DNA of 64,000 nt from Variovorax sp. PMC12 (GCF_003019815.1 NZ_CP027773.1:2367001-2431000); one strand, 5' to 3'; counted from the first letter of the stretch, positions 1 to 10,280 are shown. Translations and numbers: made by a program. The notes: generated by a model from the sequence alone, not told the origin.

Positions 1-610
1 TCACCATCAGCGGGGGATGGATGACGGGGCCGGCATTCATGAGCGCGCCCGAAAGCGCGTCGCCGCAGCCGTGCACCGACGGGTAGGCGCGGCGGATCAC
101 TTCGATGGCCTGCGCCTCCTTGCGGGCCGGATACACGCCCGTGGGCAGCCGGATCGCGCGGATGGTGACGTTGACCTCGCGCTCGCCATGCTTGCGCGCC
201 AGGTACGGCAAGGTGCCGGTCTCGGCCCAGGCGACATCGGCACGGCTGCCGGCTTCTTTCACCGTCCTCGCCATCACGTAGCTGCCGAAGGTGCCCGGCG
301 GCAGGAACACCACCTGCCCGTCGGCCAGGTGCGGGGCCATCGCGAGCGCGATGTCGTGCTGGGCGATGGCGGGCGTGGGGATGACGATGAGCTCGGCGTC
401 CTTCAGCGCCGCGCCGATGTCGGCCGTGGCGAGCGCGACCGGGACTTCGCGTGCGCCTTCGGCATCTTTCAGCGTGATCGCTCCTGCGCGCACCACGGGT
501 TCCAGCGCCGCGGCATCGCGGCGCCACAGGCGCACCTCGTGGCCGGTTTCAGACAGGTCGGCGGCGGCCGCATAGGCACCGTGACCACCCCCAAGAATCG
601 CAATTTTCAT
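1..610 (-). CDS. NAD(P)-dependent opine/octopine dehydrogenase-like protein, 3' end outside window
   Basis: About 203 N-terminal residues are present; the gene runs off the left edge. The protein opens with a Rossmann dinucleotide-binding loop, MKIAILGGGHGAYAAAADL, and has ELIVIPTPA and, near residue 195, MNAGPVIHPPLM, the linker typical of the NAD/NADP octopine/nopaline dehydrogenase family. That family reduces imines formed between 2-oxo acids and amino acids, or acts as a general small-substrate dehydrogenase. The substrate cannot be told from this fragment and no neighbour helps. The ATG at 610 is the first Met before the Rossmann strand. A bidirectional hairpin terminator (751-785) separates it from the helicase gene upstream. 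The family call is firm; the reaction is not. Confidence 0.8.
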   Translation of the reverse strand, partial: MKIAILGGGHGAYAAAADLSETGHEVRLWRRDAAALEPVVRAGAITLKDAEGAREVPVALATADIGAALKDAELIVIPTPAIAQHDIALAMAPHLADGQVVFLPPGTFGSYVMARTVKEAGSRADVAWAETGTLPYLARKHGEREVNVTIRAIRLPTGVYPARKEAQAIEVIRRAYPSVHGCGDALSGALMNAGPVIHPPLMV

Positions 611-750
611 GTCGAAAGTCGAAAAGCAGGTGTCGATGAACCGGCGGCCGCAGGACGGACCCGGGGAAGCAATGCGCTATTACATTACTTTTCATCGATT
701 CAGGTGTCAATCAAATTCGACGACACCGGGCTGCTCGGAAACCCGAAATG

Positions 751-785
751 AAAAAGCCCGCGTTCTTGAGAAGCGCGGGCTTTTT
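751..785. terminator. Bidirectional intrinsic terminator below the helicase gene
   Basis: The sequence is A5, then GCCCGCG, an 11-base loop, CGCGGGC and T5. It is a perfect GC-rich stem flanked by A and T runs, so it can act on either strand. The minus-strand helicase gene ends at 822, so this is its likely terminator. Confidence 0.85.
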
Positions 786-821
786 CGGGCGAAACGGCCG
801 TCAGGCCGTTCGGAGGCGGGA

Positions 822-2720
822 TCAGCGGGTGGGCTTGAACGCGCGCTTTTGCGCGTCGCGGGGCACGAACACCTTGCCCGGGCCGCCGTGGCCGGCGCCG
901 TTGCCGCGGGGCGCAAAGCCCTCGCGAGGCGCAAAACCTTCGCGGGGAGCGAAGTCGCCACGGCCACCGCCGTTGCCGCCGCGCGGGGCGCTGTCGCCCC
1001 AGCCCGGCTTGCGGCCATAGCCGCCGCCGTTGCCTTCGTCACGGCCGCCGCCGAAACCGGCGTTCTGGCCGCCGAAGCCGCCAGCACGCGGGCCCGGAGC
1101 GCGCGAACCGCGGTCGTTGAAGCCGCTGGCGCCGGCGTAGTTGCTGTTGCCGCCGCCGAAGCCGCCGGCATTGCCACCGCGATGGCCGCCACCGCCGCCA
1201 CCGAACTTGCGGTCGCGCGAATGGTTGTCACGGCCGCGGCCGCCGAAGTCGCCTTGCGGGCGGGATTGCGGCATGCGCTGTTGCGGCTCCATGCCCGGCA
1301 CCACTTCCGCCTTGAACTGCTGGCGGCTGTATTGCTCGATGTCCATGATCTTGCGGCGATCGCGGAATTCGGCAAACGTGATGGCCAGGCCATCGCGGCC
1401 GGCACGGCCGGTACGGCCGATACGGTGGGTGTAGTCCTCGGCCTTCATCGGCAGGCCGAAGTTGAAGACGTGGGTGATGGTCGGCACGTCGATGCCGCGG
1501 GCGGCGACGTCGGTCGCCACCAGGATCTGGACCTGGCCCTGGCGCAGCGCCATCAGGCGGCGGTTGCGCAGACCCTGGCTCAGGGCACCGTGCAGCGCCA
1601 CGGCGCTGAAGCCTTCTTGCTGCAGGTCGTTGGCGAGGCCGTCGCATTCGACCTGCGTGCTCGCGAACACGATGGCCTGGTTGATGCTGGTGTCACGCAG
1701 CCAGTGGTCGAGCAGCTTGCGCTTGTGCTGGGCGTTGTCGGCCCAGAACAGCACCTGCTTGATGTTGGCGTGCTTTTCCTGCGGGCTGTCGATGGTCACG
1801 CGCTGCGGCTCGCGCATCACGCGGGTGGCCAGCTGCTGGATGCGCGGCGCGAAGGTGGCGCTGAACATCATGGTCTGCTGGCGCTCGATGGTGAGCTGGT
1901 TGACTTCCGCCAGGTCGTCGGCGAAGCCGAGGTCGAGCATGCGGTCGGCTTCGTCGACCACCAGGAACTTGACCTGGTCGAGCTTGATCTGCATCGAGCG
2001 CTGCAGGTCGAGCAGGCGGCCCGGCGTGGCGACGACGAGGTCGGCGTTCTGCAGGCGGGCGATCTGGAGCTGGTAGGGCATGCCACCCACCACGTTGGCG
2101 ATGCGCAGGCCGCGGCAGTGGCGAACCAGTTCGATGGCGTCATGCGCGACCTGCTGCGCGAGTTCGCGCGTCGGGCACAGGATGAGGGCGCCGGGGGTGG
2201 CGGCCTTGAAATGACGGGCGTTGGTCGGGTCCTTGCGCTTCGGCTTCTTCGGCACGGTTTCGCCGCGGGCGACGGCTTCGGCGGCCAGGCGCTGGAATTC
2301 GGCCTTGGCTTCGGCTTCGGCTTCGGCCTGGCGCTTGATCAGCGTGTGCAGCACGGGCAGCAGGAAGGCGGCGGTCTTGCCCGAGCCGGTCTGGCTGGAC
2401 ACCATCAGGTCGACGAAGCGTGCCGATTGGGCGGTGCCTGCCTGCTCGCCCATGGCGATCGGAATGACCTTTTCCTGGACGGTGGTGGGCTGGGTGAAGC
2501 CCATGTCGGCCACGGCGGCGATCAGCTCGGGCGCGAGGCCCAGCTTGATGAAGCCGTTGGGCTTGGCGGGCTCTTCGGCCACGGCCGCTTCGGGGGCGGC
2601 GGCGTCGAGCGCCTCGAGGATGGGAGCCTCGGAAACAGTGTCCACGGCAGCGGTGAACTCGTTGTGGGTAGCGGATTGCACAGGCGCGAATTCGCCCTGC
2701 GCTTCAAAAGCGTCGGTCAT
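822..2720 (-). CDS. DEAD-box ATP-dependent RNA helicase (RhlE-like) with Gly/Arg-rich tail
   Basis: A 632-residue RNA helicase, probably acting in RNA unwinding, ribosome assembly or mRNA decay. Visible motifs are the Q-motif region (TQPTTVQEKV), Walker A SQTGSGKT near residue 110, PTRELAQQ, ATPGRLLDL, the DEAD box in VVDEADRMLDLGF near 256, SAT, and HRIGRTGRAG. Two unusual parts are a charged Ala/Glu/Lys insertion of about 50 residues between motifs I and Ia, and a C-terminal third of RGG/GGGR-type low complexity with tandem FAPREG units, which probably binds RNA. I took the ATG at 2720 (MTDAFEAQ) rather than the in-frame ATG at 2735. The exact subfamily (RhlE, DeaD or DbpA) cannot be fixed by eye. 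Confidence 0.9.
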   Translation of the reverse strand: MTDAFEAQGEFAPVQSATHNEFTAAVDTVSEAPILEALDAAAPEAAVAEEPAKPNGFIKLGLAPELIAAVADMGFTQPTTVQEKVIPIAMGEQAGTAQSARFVDLMVSSQTGSGKTAAFLLPVLHTLIKRQAEAEAEAKAEFQRLAAEAVARGETVPKKPKRKDPTNARHFKAATPGALILCPTRELAQQVAHDAIELVRHCRGLRIANVVGGMPYQLQIARLQNADLVVATPGRLLDLQRSMQIKLDQVKFLVVDEADRMLDLGFADDLAEVNQLTIERQQTMMFSATFAPRIQQLATRVMREPQRVTIDSPQEKHANIKQVLFWADNAQHKRKLLDHWLRDTSINQAIVFASTQVECDGLANDLQQEGFSAVALHGALSQGLRNRRLMALRQGQVQILVATDVAARGIDVPTITHVFNFGLPMKAEDYTHRIGRTGRAGRDGLAITFAEFRDRRKIMDIEQYSRQQFKAEVVPGMEPQQRMPQSRPQGDFGGRGRDNHSRDRKFGGGGGGHRGGNAGGFGGGNSNYAGASGFNDRGSRAPGPRAGGFGGQNAGFGGGRDEGNGGGYGRKPGWGDSAPRGGNGGGRGDFAPREGFAPREGFAPRGNGAGHGGPGKVFVPRDAQKRAFKPTR

Positions 2721-2763
2721 GTATGTCAATCTCAAACGCGAGCGCTGCCGTAGGCGGCGCCCC

Positions 2764-2836
2764 GTTGGTGGTTAAAAACATCAACCATCCAACGACATTC
2801 AGCTTCAGGCTTTCGCCTGGGGCTGCGGCCCTTTTT
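2764..2836 (-). promoter_or_regulatory. Hairpin-rich leader upstream of the DEAD-box helicase
   Basis: Within the 248-base gap between the helicase start (2720) and orn lie three stem candidates: GTTGGTGGTT/AACCATCCAAC (2764-2793, one bulge), CAGGC-TTTC-GCCTG (2806-2819), and GGGC-TGCG-GCCC followed by five T on the plus strand (2820-2836). A CATAAT-like -10 on the minus strand near 2934-2939 would place all three in a leader of about 200 bases. Long structured leaders are common for cold-induced helicase genes. A regulatory role here is inference. Confidence 0.35.
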
Positions 2837-2968
2837 GATCAGCGGATGCGATCGGGCGCGGTGTGCAAGATAGGGAGATGCAAGAGACGCTGGCCGGGCC
2901 TGGAACACATGGCCTGATCAGCGAAGCCCGCAATTATGGCACGAATCCGGGTTTTTACCTAATCAGGA

Positions 2969-3565
2969 TCAATCCGCAAGACGAAGGAAGGTTTCGCGGT
3001 AGTGCGCGAGTTCCTCGATGGACTCGTGCACGTCGGCCAGGGCGGTGTGCGCCTGCTGCTTCTTGAAGCTGCTGTAGGCCGTGGGCTTCCAGCGCTTGGC
3101 CAGTTCCTTCAGCGTGCTGACGTCGAGGTTGCGGTAGTGGAAATACGCCTCGAGCTTGGGCATGTACTTGACCAGGAAGCGCCGGTCCTGGCCGATGGTG
3201 TTGCCGCACATGGGCGAGCCGCTGCGCGGGATGTACCTGGCGATGAATTCCAGCAATTGCTGCTCGGCGGCGGCTTCGTCGAGCGTCGAGGCCTTGACCT
3301 TGTCGATCAGGCCGCTGCGGCCATGGGTGCCCTTGTTCCAGGCATCCATGCCGTCGAGCACGGCGTCGCTCTGGTGGATGACGAGCACGGGGCCGTCGAT
3401 GCGAGGCGTGAGGTCGGGGCCGGTAACGACCACCGCGATTTCGAGCAGGCGCTCTTTCTCGGGGTCGAGGCCGCTCATTTCACAGTCGAGCCAGACCAGG
3501 TTCTGGTCGCTTTTCTTGAGGGTGGGCACTGCGGCCGGGGACGTCGGGTCAAGGGATTCGGGCAT
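2969..3565 (-). CDS. orn: Oligoribonuclease (3'-5' exoribonuclease for 2-5-mers)
   Basis: A 198-residue DEDDh-family exonuclease that degrades very short oligoribonucleotides, including pGpG, to mononucleotides in the cytoplasm. Exo I is visible in LVWLDCEMSGLDPEKERLLE (D and E near residues 28-30), Exo II around GNTIGQDRRFL, and Exo III in HTALADVHESIEEL, with the catalytic His and Asp. The length fits the family, which is usually about 180 residues, plus a short polar N-terminal extension (MPESLDPTSPAAVPT). The open frame continues far upstream, but conservation begins here and the ATG at 3565 lies 60 bases from the divergent protease gene. Confidence 0.93.
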   Translation of the reverse strand: MPESLDPTSPAAVPTLKKSDQNLVWLDCEMSGLDPEKERLLEIAVVVTGPDLTPRIDGPVLVIHQSDAVLDGMDAWNKGTHGRSGLIDKVKASTLDEAAAEQQLLEFIARYIPRSGSPMCGNTIGQDRRFLVKYMPKLEAYFHYRNLDVSTLKELAKRWKPTAYSSFKKQQAHTALADVHESIEELAHYRETFLRLAD

Positions 3566-3625
3566 CGCAGGATTGTCGTCGAAGGTCTGCGGCCCCAGAT
3601 AGCGAGGGCTAAACTCGCCGCTCCT

Positions 3626-4885
3626 ATGTCCTATTCGCTCATCTTCACCATTGCTTTCGCGGTCGCGCTGGTTGCGGGGCTGCTCGTGAAGTTCTGGCTC
3701 GCCTCCCGACAGGTGCGCCATGTGGCACAGCATCGCGGCACCGTGCCGGCCGCTTTCGCGCAAACCATCACCCTCGCCGCCCACCAGAAGGCGGCCGACT
3801 ACACCATCGCCAAGGCGCGCTTCGGCTTGATCGAAATGGCCTGGGGCACCGCCCTGCTGCTCGGCTGGACGCTGCTCGGCGGGCTCGACGTGCTCAACAA
3901 GCTGCTGCTGGCCTGGATCGGCGGCGGCATGGTGCAGCAGCTCGCGCTGCTGGCGGCATTCGCGGCCATCGGCGGGCTGCTGGAACTGCCTTTCACGCTC
4001 TGGCAGACCTTCCGGCTCGAGGAGCGCTTCGGCTTCAACAAGATGACCTGGAAACTCTGGCTGGCCGACACGGTCAAGTCGACGCTGCTGGGCGCGGCGA
4101 TCGGGCTGCCCATTGCGGCGCTCATTCTGTGGCTCATGGGTGCCGCGGGCCAGCTGTGGTGGCTCTGGGCCTGGGGTGCCTGGATGGGCTTCAACCTGCT
4201 GCTGATGCTGATCTATCCGACCTTCATCGCACCGCTGTTCAACAAGTTCAAGCCGCTCGACGACCCCACGCTGAAGGCGCGCGTCACCGCCCTCATGAAG
4301 CGCTGCGGCTTTGCCGCCAAGGGCCTGTTCGTGATGGACGGCAGCACGCGTAGCGCGCATGCCAACGCCTACTTCACAGGCTTCGGCGCCAGCAAGCGCG
4401 TGGTGTTCTACGACACGCTGCTGCGCCAGCTCAACGCGAGCGAGGTCGAGGCCGTGCTCGCGCACGAGCTCGGCCACTTCAAGCACCGCCATATCGTGAA
4501 GCGCCTGATCGCCATGTTCGCGCTGAGCCTGGCCGGCTTCGCGCTGCTGGGCTGGGTGTCGACGCAGGTCTGGTTCTACACCGGCCTGGGCGTGCAGCCC
4601 AACATGGCCGCGCCGAACAGCGCACTCGCGCTGCTGCTCTTCATGCTCGCGGTGCCGGTGTTCGGCTTCTTCGTGGCGCCGCTGCCAGCGCGCCTGTCTC
4701 GCAAGCACGAGTTCGAGGCCGACGCCTACGCGGTGGCGCAGACCAGCGGCGCCCACCTGTCGGCCGCGCTGCTCAAGCTCTACCAGGACAACGCATCGAC
4801 GCTCACGCCCGACCCGGTGTTCGTCAGCTTCTACTACTCGCACCCGCCGGCCTCGGAGCGCCTTGCGCGCATGACGGCCGCCTGA
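3626..4885 (+). CDS. M48 family membrane metalloprotease (Ste24/CAAX-prenyl-type)
   Basis: A 419-residue integral membrane zinc protease. It has an N-terminal membrane helix, several further hydrophobic segments, and the M48 signature HELGHFKHRH (HExxH), followed downstream by the conserved glutamate in HEFEADAYAV. The N-terminal half matches the CAAX-protease 1 region found in Ste24-like enzymes. In bacteria these act in membrane-protein quality control; no prenylated substrate is expected. The ATG at 3626 directly precedes a hydrophobic stretch (MSYSLIFTIAFAVALVAGLL). The gene is divergent from orn and 33 bases upstream of the pterin dehydratase, so it may share its transcript. Confidence 0.92.
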   Translation: MSYSLIFTIAFAVALVAGLLVKFWLASRQVRHVAQHRGTVPAAFAQTITLAAHQKAADYTIAKARFGLIEMAWGTALLLGWTLLGGLDVLNKLLLAWIGGGMVQQLALLAAFAAIGGLLELPFTLWQTFRLEERFGFNKMTWKLWLADTVKSTLLGAAIGLPIAALILWLMGAAGQLWWLWAWGAWMGFNLLLMLIYPTFIAPLFNKFKPLDDPTLKARVTALMKRCGFAAKGLFVMDGSTRSAHANAYFTGFGASKRVVFYDTLLRQLNASEVEAVLAHELGHFKHRHIVKRLIAMFALSLAGFALLGWVSTQVWFYTGLGVQPNMAAPNSALALLLFMLAVPVFGFFVAPLPARLSRKHEFEADAYAVAQTSGAHLSAALLKLYQDNASTLTPDPVFVSFYYSHPPASERLARMTAA

Positions 4886-4918
4886 CCGCCCCCTCACCTC
4901 ATTCAGAAGAAGCCTCCC

Positions 4919-5278
4919 ATGAGCAGCATGTTCAAGCCCAAAGACTGGAAGAACCTCCCTCCCCGCAAGGCGCTGAGCGCCACCGAGATCGTCGCCGGCC
5001 TCGCGCGCCTGGACGGCTGGAAGCTCACCGGCGACGGCGCCGATGTCGCCATCGAAAAGACCTTCACCTTCGCCAACTACTTCGAGACCATCGCCTTCGT
5101 GAACGCGCTGGCCATGGTGGCTCATACGCAGGACCACCACCCCGACCTGTCGGTGCACTACAACCGCTGCGTGGTGCGCTTCAACACGCACGACGTGAGC
5201 GGCCTGTCCGCCACGGATTTCGACTGCGCGCGCGAGGCCGACGCGCTGGTGGCCGCTCCGGCAGCCGCTGCCGCATGA
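4919..5278 (+). CDS. phhB: Pterin-4a-carbinolamine dehydratase (PCD/PhhB)
   Basis: A 119-residue enzyme that dehydrates 4a-hydroxytetrahydrobiopterin during recycling of the aromatic amino acid hydroxylase cofactor. The diagnostic active-site motif is seen as QDHHPDLSVHYNRCVVRFNTHD. The length is slightly above the usual 95-115 because of an extended N terminus. No phenylalanine hydroxylase gene is in the window, so its partner must lie elsewhere, or it may serve another pterin reaction. It sits between the M48 protease and rsgA on the same strand, with short gaps. Confidence 0.92.
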   Translation: MSSMFKPKDWKNLPPRKALSATEIVAGLARLDGWKLTGDGADVAIEKTFTFANYFETIAFVNALAMVAHTQDHHPDLSVHYNRCVVRFNTHDVSGLSATDFDCAREADALVAAPAAAAA

Positions 5279-5290
5279 CGGTACCCGCCC

Positions 5291-6250
5291 TTGGCTAAGC
5301 CGGGCCGCCGCGCCGCGCCAGCAGCAGCCGCAACGGCTGCGAAGGCCCTCCAGGACGGCCTCGTCGTCGCCAGCCACGGGCGTCACTGCCTGGTCGAGAC
5401 GCCCACGGGCGAGCGGCTGATCTGCCATCCGCGCGGCAAGAAGAGCCAGGCCGTGGTCGGCGACCGGGTGCACTGGCAGGCCAGCGAAGACGAAGGCACC
5501 ATCGAGCAGGTGCTGCCGCGCCGCAACCTGTTCTACCGGCAGGACGAAATCCGCACCAAGTCTTTCGCGGCCAATCTCGACCAGGTGCTGATCCTGATCG
5601 CGGCCGAACCGGAATTCTCGGAGCACCAGCTGGCACGCGCGCTGATCGCGGCGGAGGCCGAACGCATCAAGCCGATCATTGCCCTGAACAAGAGCGACCT
5701 GGCAGAGCCCTTCGAGCGCGCCTGGACCAAGCTGGCACCCTACCGGCGCATGCACCACGGCGTGCTGCCGCTGTCGCTGAAGGCCTCGGGCGAGGCAGAC
5801 TACGCCTCGCTGATGAAGCTGTTGGCGGGCAAGTCGACGCTGGTGCTCGGTCCGTCGGGGTCGGGCAAGAGCACGCTGACCAACCTGCTGGTGCCGGGCG
5901 CGAGCGTGCTCACCCAGGAGATTTCGCAGGCGCTGAATTCAGGCAAGCACACGACCACCAGCACCACCTGGTACTGGATCGACGAAGCGCGCACCACCGG
6001 CCTGATCGACTCGCCGGGCTTCCAGGAATTCGGCCTGAACCACATCGCGCCGATGCAGCTCGCGGGGCTCATGCCCGACATTGCAGAGCACGCGAACGAC
6101 TGCAAGTTCTACAACTGCACCCATCTGCACGAGCCGGGCTGCGGCGTGATCGCGAATGTGGCATCGGCCGATGGGCAAGGGGCCATCAGCGCGAGCCGCT
6201 ACAAGATCTACGGCGAACTGTTCGCCGAACTGAGCCAGAAGCGGTACTGA
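5291..6250 (+). CDS. rsgA: Ribosome small-subunit-dependent GTPase RsgA
   Basis: A 319-residue circularly permuted GTPase that acts in late 30S subunit maturation. Motif order is permuted as expected: G4 NKSD near residue 136, then P-loop GPSGSGKST, then G3 DSPGF. An OB fold precedes them, and a C-terminal zinc knuckle follows (CKFYNCTHLHEPGCGV). The start is TTG at 5291: the same frame has a stop at 5276-5278 and no ATG or GTG before the conserved OB fold, so a TTG initiator is the only plausible choice. It lies 12 bases after phhB, suggesting a shared transcript. It converges on the unknown gene ending at 6260. Confidence 0.93.
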   Translation: MAKPGRRAAPAAAATAAKALQDGLVVASHGRHCLVETPTGERLICHPRGKKSQAVVGDRVHWQASEDEGTIEQVLPRRNLFYRQDEIRTKSFAANLDQVLILIAAEPEFSEHQLARALIAAEAERIKPIIALNKSDLAEPFERAWTKLAPYRRMHHGVLPLSLKASGEADYASLMKLLAGKSTLVLGPSGSGKSTLTNLLVPGASVLTQEISQALNSGKHTTTSTTWYWIDEARTTGLIDSPGFQEFGLNHIAPMQLAGLMPDIAEHANDCKFYNCTHLHEPGCGVIANVASADGQGAISASRYKIYGELFAELSQKRY

Positions 6251-6259
6251 GCCAGCGCC

Positions 6260-7299
6260 TCAGCCGACCCAGGTCCGGTACGAGTTCCAGGTCGGATCGA
6301 AGGCCAGGTCGAGCCTTACGGGCAGCTCCGAGTTCTCCTGGATGGATTGCGCATGCGCAATCGCCGCTTCGGGCTGCGCCACATGGAAGTTGATGGTGCG
6401 CACGCCCTCTTCCAGCACGACGTGCGTGCAGCAGCCGTCCTCGTGCGTCTGCAGCAGCGCCGTCAGCTGGTCGCCGAAGAGGCGCGCTTCTTCCAGCTCC
6501 TCGCCCGATTCGACCGGCACCGCGGCCGAGAGCCGGTGGCACAGGTCGGCGCGCCCCACCAGCGCGGCGGCGGAGTCGTTGCGCATGACGATCAGCTCTA
6601 CCTCGCCGCCGTCCTCGGTGTCGCGCGTGGCGCTCAGCGCGGACCATGCATGCTCGCCCACCGGAAACAATCCGGTGTGGCCGAGCTCCTCGCGCCAGCA
6701 GGCGTCGAAAAGCGGCACGAAATCATCGAGCGGCACGCCGTCGAAAGCAGCCTGCTCGCCAGCGTCGACATAGTCGACCGGACCCACCTTGATGGCCGTG
6801 TCGTACTCGCCCAGGATGTGGTCGAGCATGATCAGGCTCATGTGGCGGGCTTGGTCCTGCATGTCCATGGGGATGGGCTTGGCAAAGCCGATCTCCAGCG
6901 CCACGAGGCCCTTGTATCGCTCGTGCTTGACCAGCACGTCCGCGCTAGAGAGCTCGAAGTCGTCCATGCGGATGCTGAATCCCTTGCCCATTCGCTGCCG
7001 GAAGGCCTCGACCTCCACCTGGGGCAGCGCCGGCGCGCTCTGGACCAGCATCATCACGTCGTCGAAGTCTTCGACCGATCCATGCGCCGTGACCACGAGC
7101 GTGAATGCGGGCGAATCGCCCGCAACCTCCACCGCGAGCTTCGGAAAGGAGGGCTCCAGCAGCCCGTTCAAGGCCTCCATCAGCTCTTGGCCGGGCAATG
7201 CGCGCAGGCTGTCGAGCTGGCCGCTCACAGCTTGCCAGAAGCTGGCGCAGGCGGCTGAACGCGGGTCGGTGTCGAGGGTCGGCATCGGCAGGGCTTCCT

Positions 7300-7303
<4 letters not shown>
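6260..7303 (-). CDS. Conserved protein of unknown function, coupled to hisC
   Basis: A 347-residue soluble acidic protein; I do not recognise a firm family. It has no signal peptide or membrane helix. It may consist of two related halves: MLDHILGEYDTAIKVG in the middle, and ELPVRLDLAFDPTWNSY near the C terminus. Cys-Cys pairs occur (GCCTH near residue 295). Its ATG at 7303 overlaps the hisC stop as ATGA, which strongly supports this start and indicates translational coupling. An alternative ATG lies at 7285 (MPTLDTD). The link to hisC is positional only. Confidence 0.7.
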
Positions 7304-8394
<1,091 letters not shown>

Positions 8395-8416
8395 GAAGGG
8401 TTCCTCGCCTGCTGGC

Positions 8417-9418
8417 TCAGCCGAGCAGGCGCGCGAGCGTGAGCAGTGCCAGCAGCACCATCCACATCACGACCGAACGCCAGACCAGCCCGACGACGCT
8501 GCGCAGGTGGCCGGGCTCGGGCTCGCGCCCGGGCGTGCTGCCGCTGTCCGGCGCCCGGCCGTCGGCGATGGTGTCGCCGGCCTGGGCGCGCGACAGCGGG
8601 TCGAGCGTTGGAATGGGGCGCAGCGAGCCGCCGCCGAGCCGCACGTTGACCGCGCCGGAGGTGGCAGCCAGGATCACGCCGTCGTTTTCGTTCGGAAAGC
8701 GCTGTGCATCGTTGCGCCAGCAATCGATGGCTTCCTCGAAGCTGCCGACCACCGCGAAGCCGAGCGCGGTGATGCGCGCGGGCAGCCAGTCGACGGCATG
8801 CCAGGCGCGCTCGGCGGCTTCCTGGACCGCGACGCTCGAGGGCTGCACGGCGGCGCCGTTCTTGTGCGCCCAGTAGCGCGACACGAACTCGCTCATGCGA
8901 TAGAACACCGCGCCGGCCGGCCCGAGGCCGATGGCCGCGATGATCGAAAACCACGCCAGCACGCCGAACACGTGGCGGTGCGCGGCGATCACCGAATGCT
9001 CGATGACGTGGCGCACGATCTCGCTGCGCGGCAGGTCCGCCGCGTCGACACCCTGCCAGTGCGCGAGCAGCGAGCGCGCGAGCGGCTCGTCGCCCTCGTC
9101 GAGCGCGTCGCGGATGTCGGTGAAATGGTGGCTGAACTGACGGAAGCCCAGCGTGACGTAGAGCACCGCAATGCTCCACAGCACCGCGAACGGCAGGCCC
9201 AGCGTGAGCACCAGCAGCCAGTGCACGCCCAACGCGAGCAGCGTCGGCACGAACACCGCGAGCCCCCATGCGATCCATCCGTGATGGGGCTTGCCCGCGT
9301 CAAAGTTGCGGCTGGTCCAGCGGGTCCACGCCAGAACGCTGCCGTACACGGGGTTGTGCGGGCCCAGCGGCCGCACCTGCTCGATCAGCAGCGCGCACAG
9401 GATGGCAAAGAAGCTCAT
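8417..9418 (-). CDS. CobD/CbiB-family (AmpE-like) integral membrane protein
   Basis: A 333-residue protein with about five hydrophobic segments, including residues 1-15, 48-90, 150-175 and the C-terminal 20. The segment AWHAVDWLPARITALGFAVVG and the later ATSGAVNVRLGG match the CbiB/CobD adenosylcobinamide-phosphate synthase pattern, but the family's usual N-terminal region with its GDP..HP element is not seen. Length and topology also recall AmpE. No other cobalamin genes are in the window. I therefore call family membership only; cobinamide synthase activity is doubtful. It sits in a minus-strand run between the NUDIX gene (30 bases away) and hisC (22 bases away). Confidence 0.75.
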   Translation of the reverse strand: MSFFAILCALLIEQVRPLGPHNPVYGSVLAWTRWTSRNFDAGKPHHGWIAWGLAVFVPTLLALGVHWLLVLTLGLPFAVLWSIAVLYVTLGFRQFSHHFTDIRDALDEGDEPLARSLLAHWQGVDAADLPRSEIVRHVIEHSVIAAHRHVFGVLAWFSIIAAIGLGPAGAVFYRMSEFVSRYWAHKNGAAVQPSSVAVQEAAERAWHAVDWLPARITALGFAVVGSFEEAIDCWRNDAQRFPNENDGVILAATSGAVNVRLGGGSLRPIPTLDPLSRAQAGDTIADGRAPDSGSTPGREPEPGHLRSVVGLVWRSVVMWMVLLALLTLARLLG

Positions 9419-9448
9419 CCTTCGATGATAGCGATCCAGCCTGAAGGT

Positions 9449-10168
9449 TCAGGCGGCGAGAAAGCGATAGAGATTGCGCAGCATGCCGGCCGTCGCGCCC
9501 CAGACGAAACGCTCGTCGGGCCCGTCCTGGTAGGGCATCGAATACCACTCGCGCTTGCGGCCGTCGGTTGCGCTCACGGCGTGGCGGCGGTGGTTGGCGG
9601 GGTCCATGAGCCACGCAAGCGGCACTTCGAAGGCCTGCGCCACCTCGTAGGGGTTGATGGTGAGTTCGAAGTCGGGCTGCACCAGCGCGACCACGGGCGT
9701 GACGATGAACGAGGTCACGGTCGTGTAGGTCGGCAGGCTGCCGAGCACTTCGATGAACTGCGCGGAGAGACCGACTTCCTCCCACGCCTCGCGCAACGCG
9801 GCGGCGGAGATGTTGGCGTCTTCCGGATCGACGCGGCCGCCAGGAAACGCGACCTGGCCCGAATGGTTCGACAGGTGCGTGGTGCGCTCGGTGAGCAGCA
9901 CGGTCGCGCCTTCGGGGCGCTGCACGATCGGCACCAGCACGGCGGCCTGTGCGGGTGCGCGGTCGATCATTCGCGGCTCGCGGCGCAGCTCGGGCGTCCA
10001 TGCCGGCGGGTTGGCGAAACGCGCGCGCAGGGCCTGCGCCGTCAGTTGCCCCGCCGACACCGCGGGCAAGCCATCACTGCCATCCACGAAAGGCGTCTCG
10101 CGCGGGTCGAACTGCTGCAGCGTGGGCGGCACCACGGCATTGACGGGTTCGAGGGGCGCGGATTGCAT
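9449..10168 (-). CDS. NUDIX hydrolase, CoA pyrophosphatase type (NudL/YeaB)
   Basis: A 239-residue NUDIX protein. The NUDIX box is readable as GGRVDPEDANISAAALREAW followed by EEVGL (GxnEx7REUxEExGU), and the upstream VLLTERTTHLSNHSGQVAFP is the element that marks the CoA/acyl-CoA pyrophosphatase group, which hydrolyses CoA to phosphopantetheine and 3',5'-ADP. An N-terminal region of about 70 residues (DPRETPF...) precedes it. I chose the ATG at 10168 (MQSAPLEP) rather than the in-frame start near 10282, because that extension would run into the rplS terminator. It heads the minus-strand run NUDIX / CbiB-like / hisC / unknown. Confidence 0.87.
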   Translation of the reverse strand: MQSAPLEPVNAVVPPTLQQFDPRETPFVDGSDGLPAVSAGQLTAQALRARFANPPAWTPELRREPRMIDRAPAQAAVLVPIVQRPEGATVLLTERTTHLSNHSGQVAFPGGRVDPEDANISAAALREAWEEVGLSAQFIEVLGSLPTYTTVTSFIVTPVVALVQPDFELTINPYEVAQAFEVPLAWLMDPANHRRHAVSATDGRKREWYSMPYQDGPDERFVWGATAGMLRNLYRFLAA

Positions 10169-10280
10169 GGGGACGACGATGTTGGTCAAGAGATGAAGTG
10201 ACGGAGGACCGGCTGGAGGGAGTAGAGCGTAAAAAGGCGGCGCTGTCTTTCGGGCTGTGTCCCGTGCGGAGCACCAACGC

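Noticed and set aside
905..955. Short tandem repeat, considered as CRISPR-like or mobile repeat
   Set aside because: It encodes the FAPREG units of the helicase tail; there are no spacers.
2969..5758. A 929-codon open minus-strand frame extending Orn upstream across phhB and into rsgA
   Set aside because: Only the last 198 codons look like a protein; the rest is low-complexity Arg/Gln/Glu/Ala antisense of the M48, phhB and rsgA genes, a known effect of high G+C.
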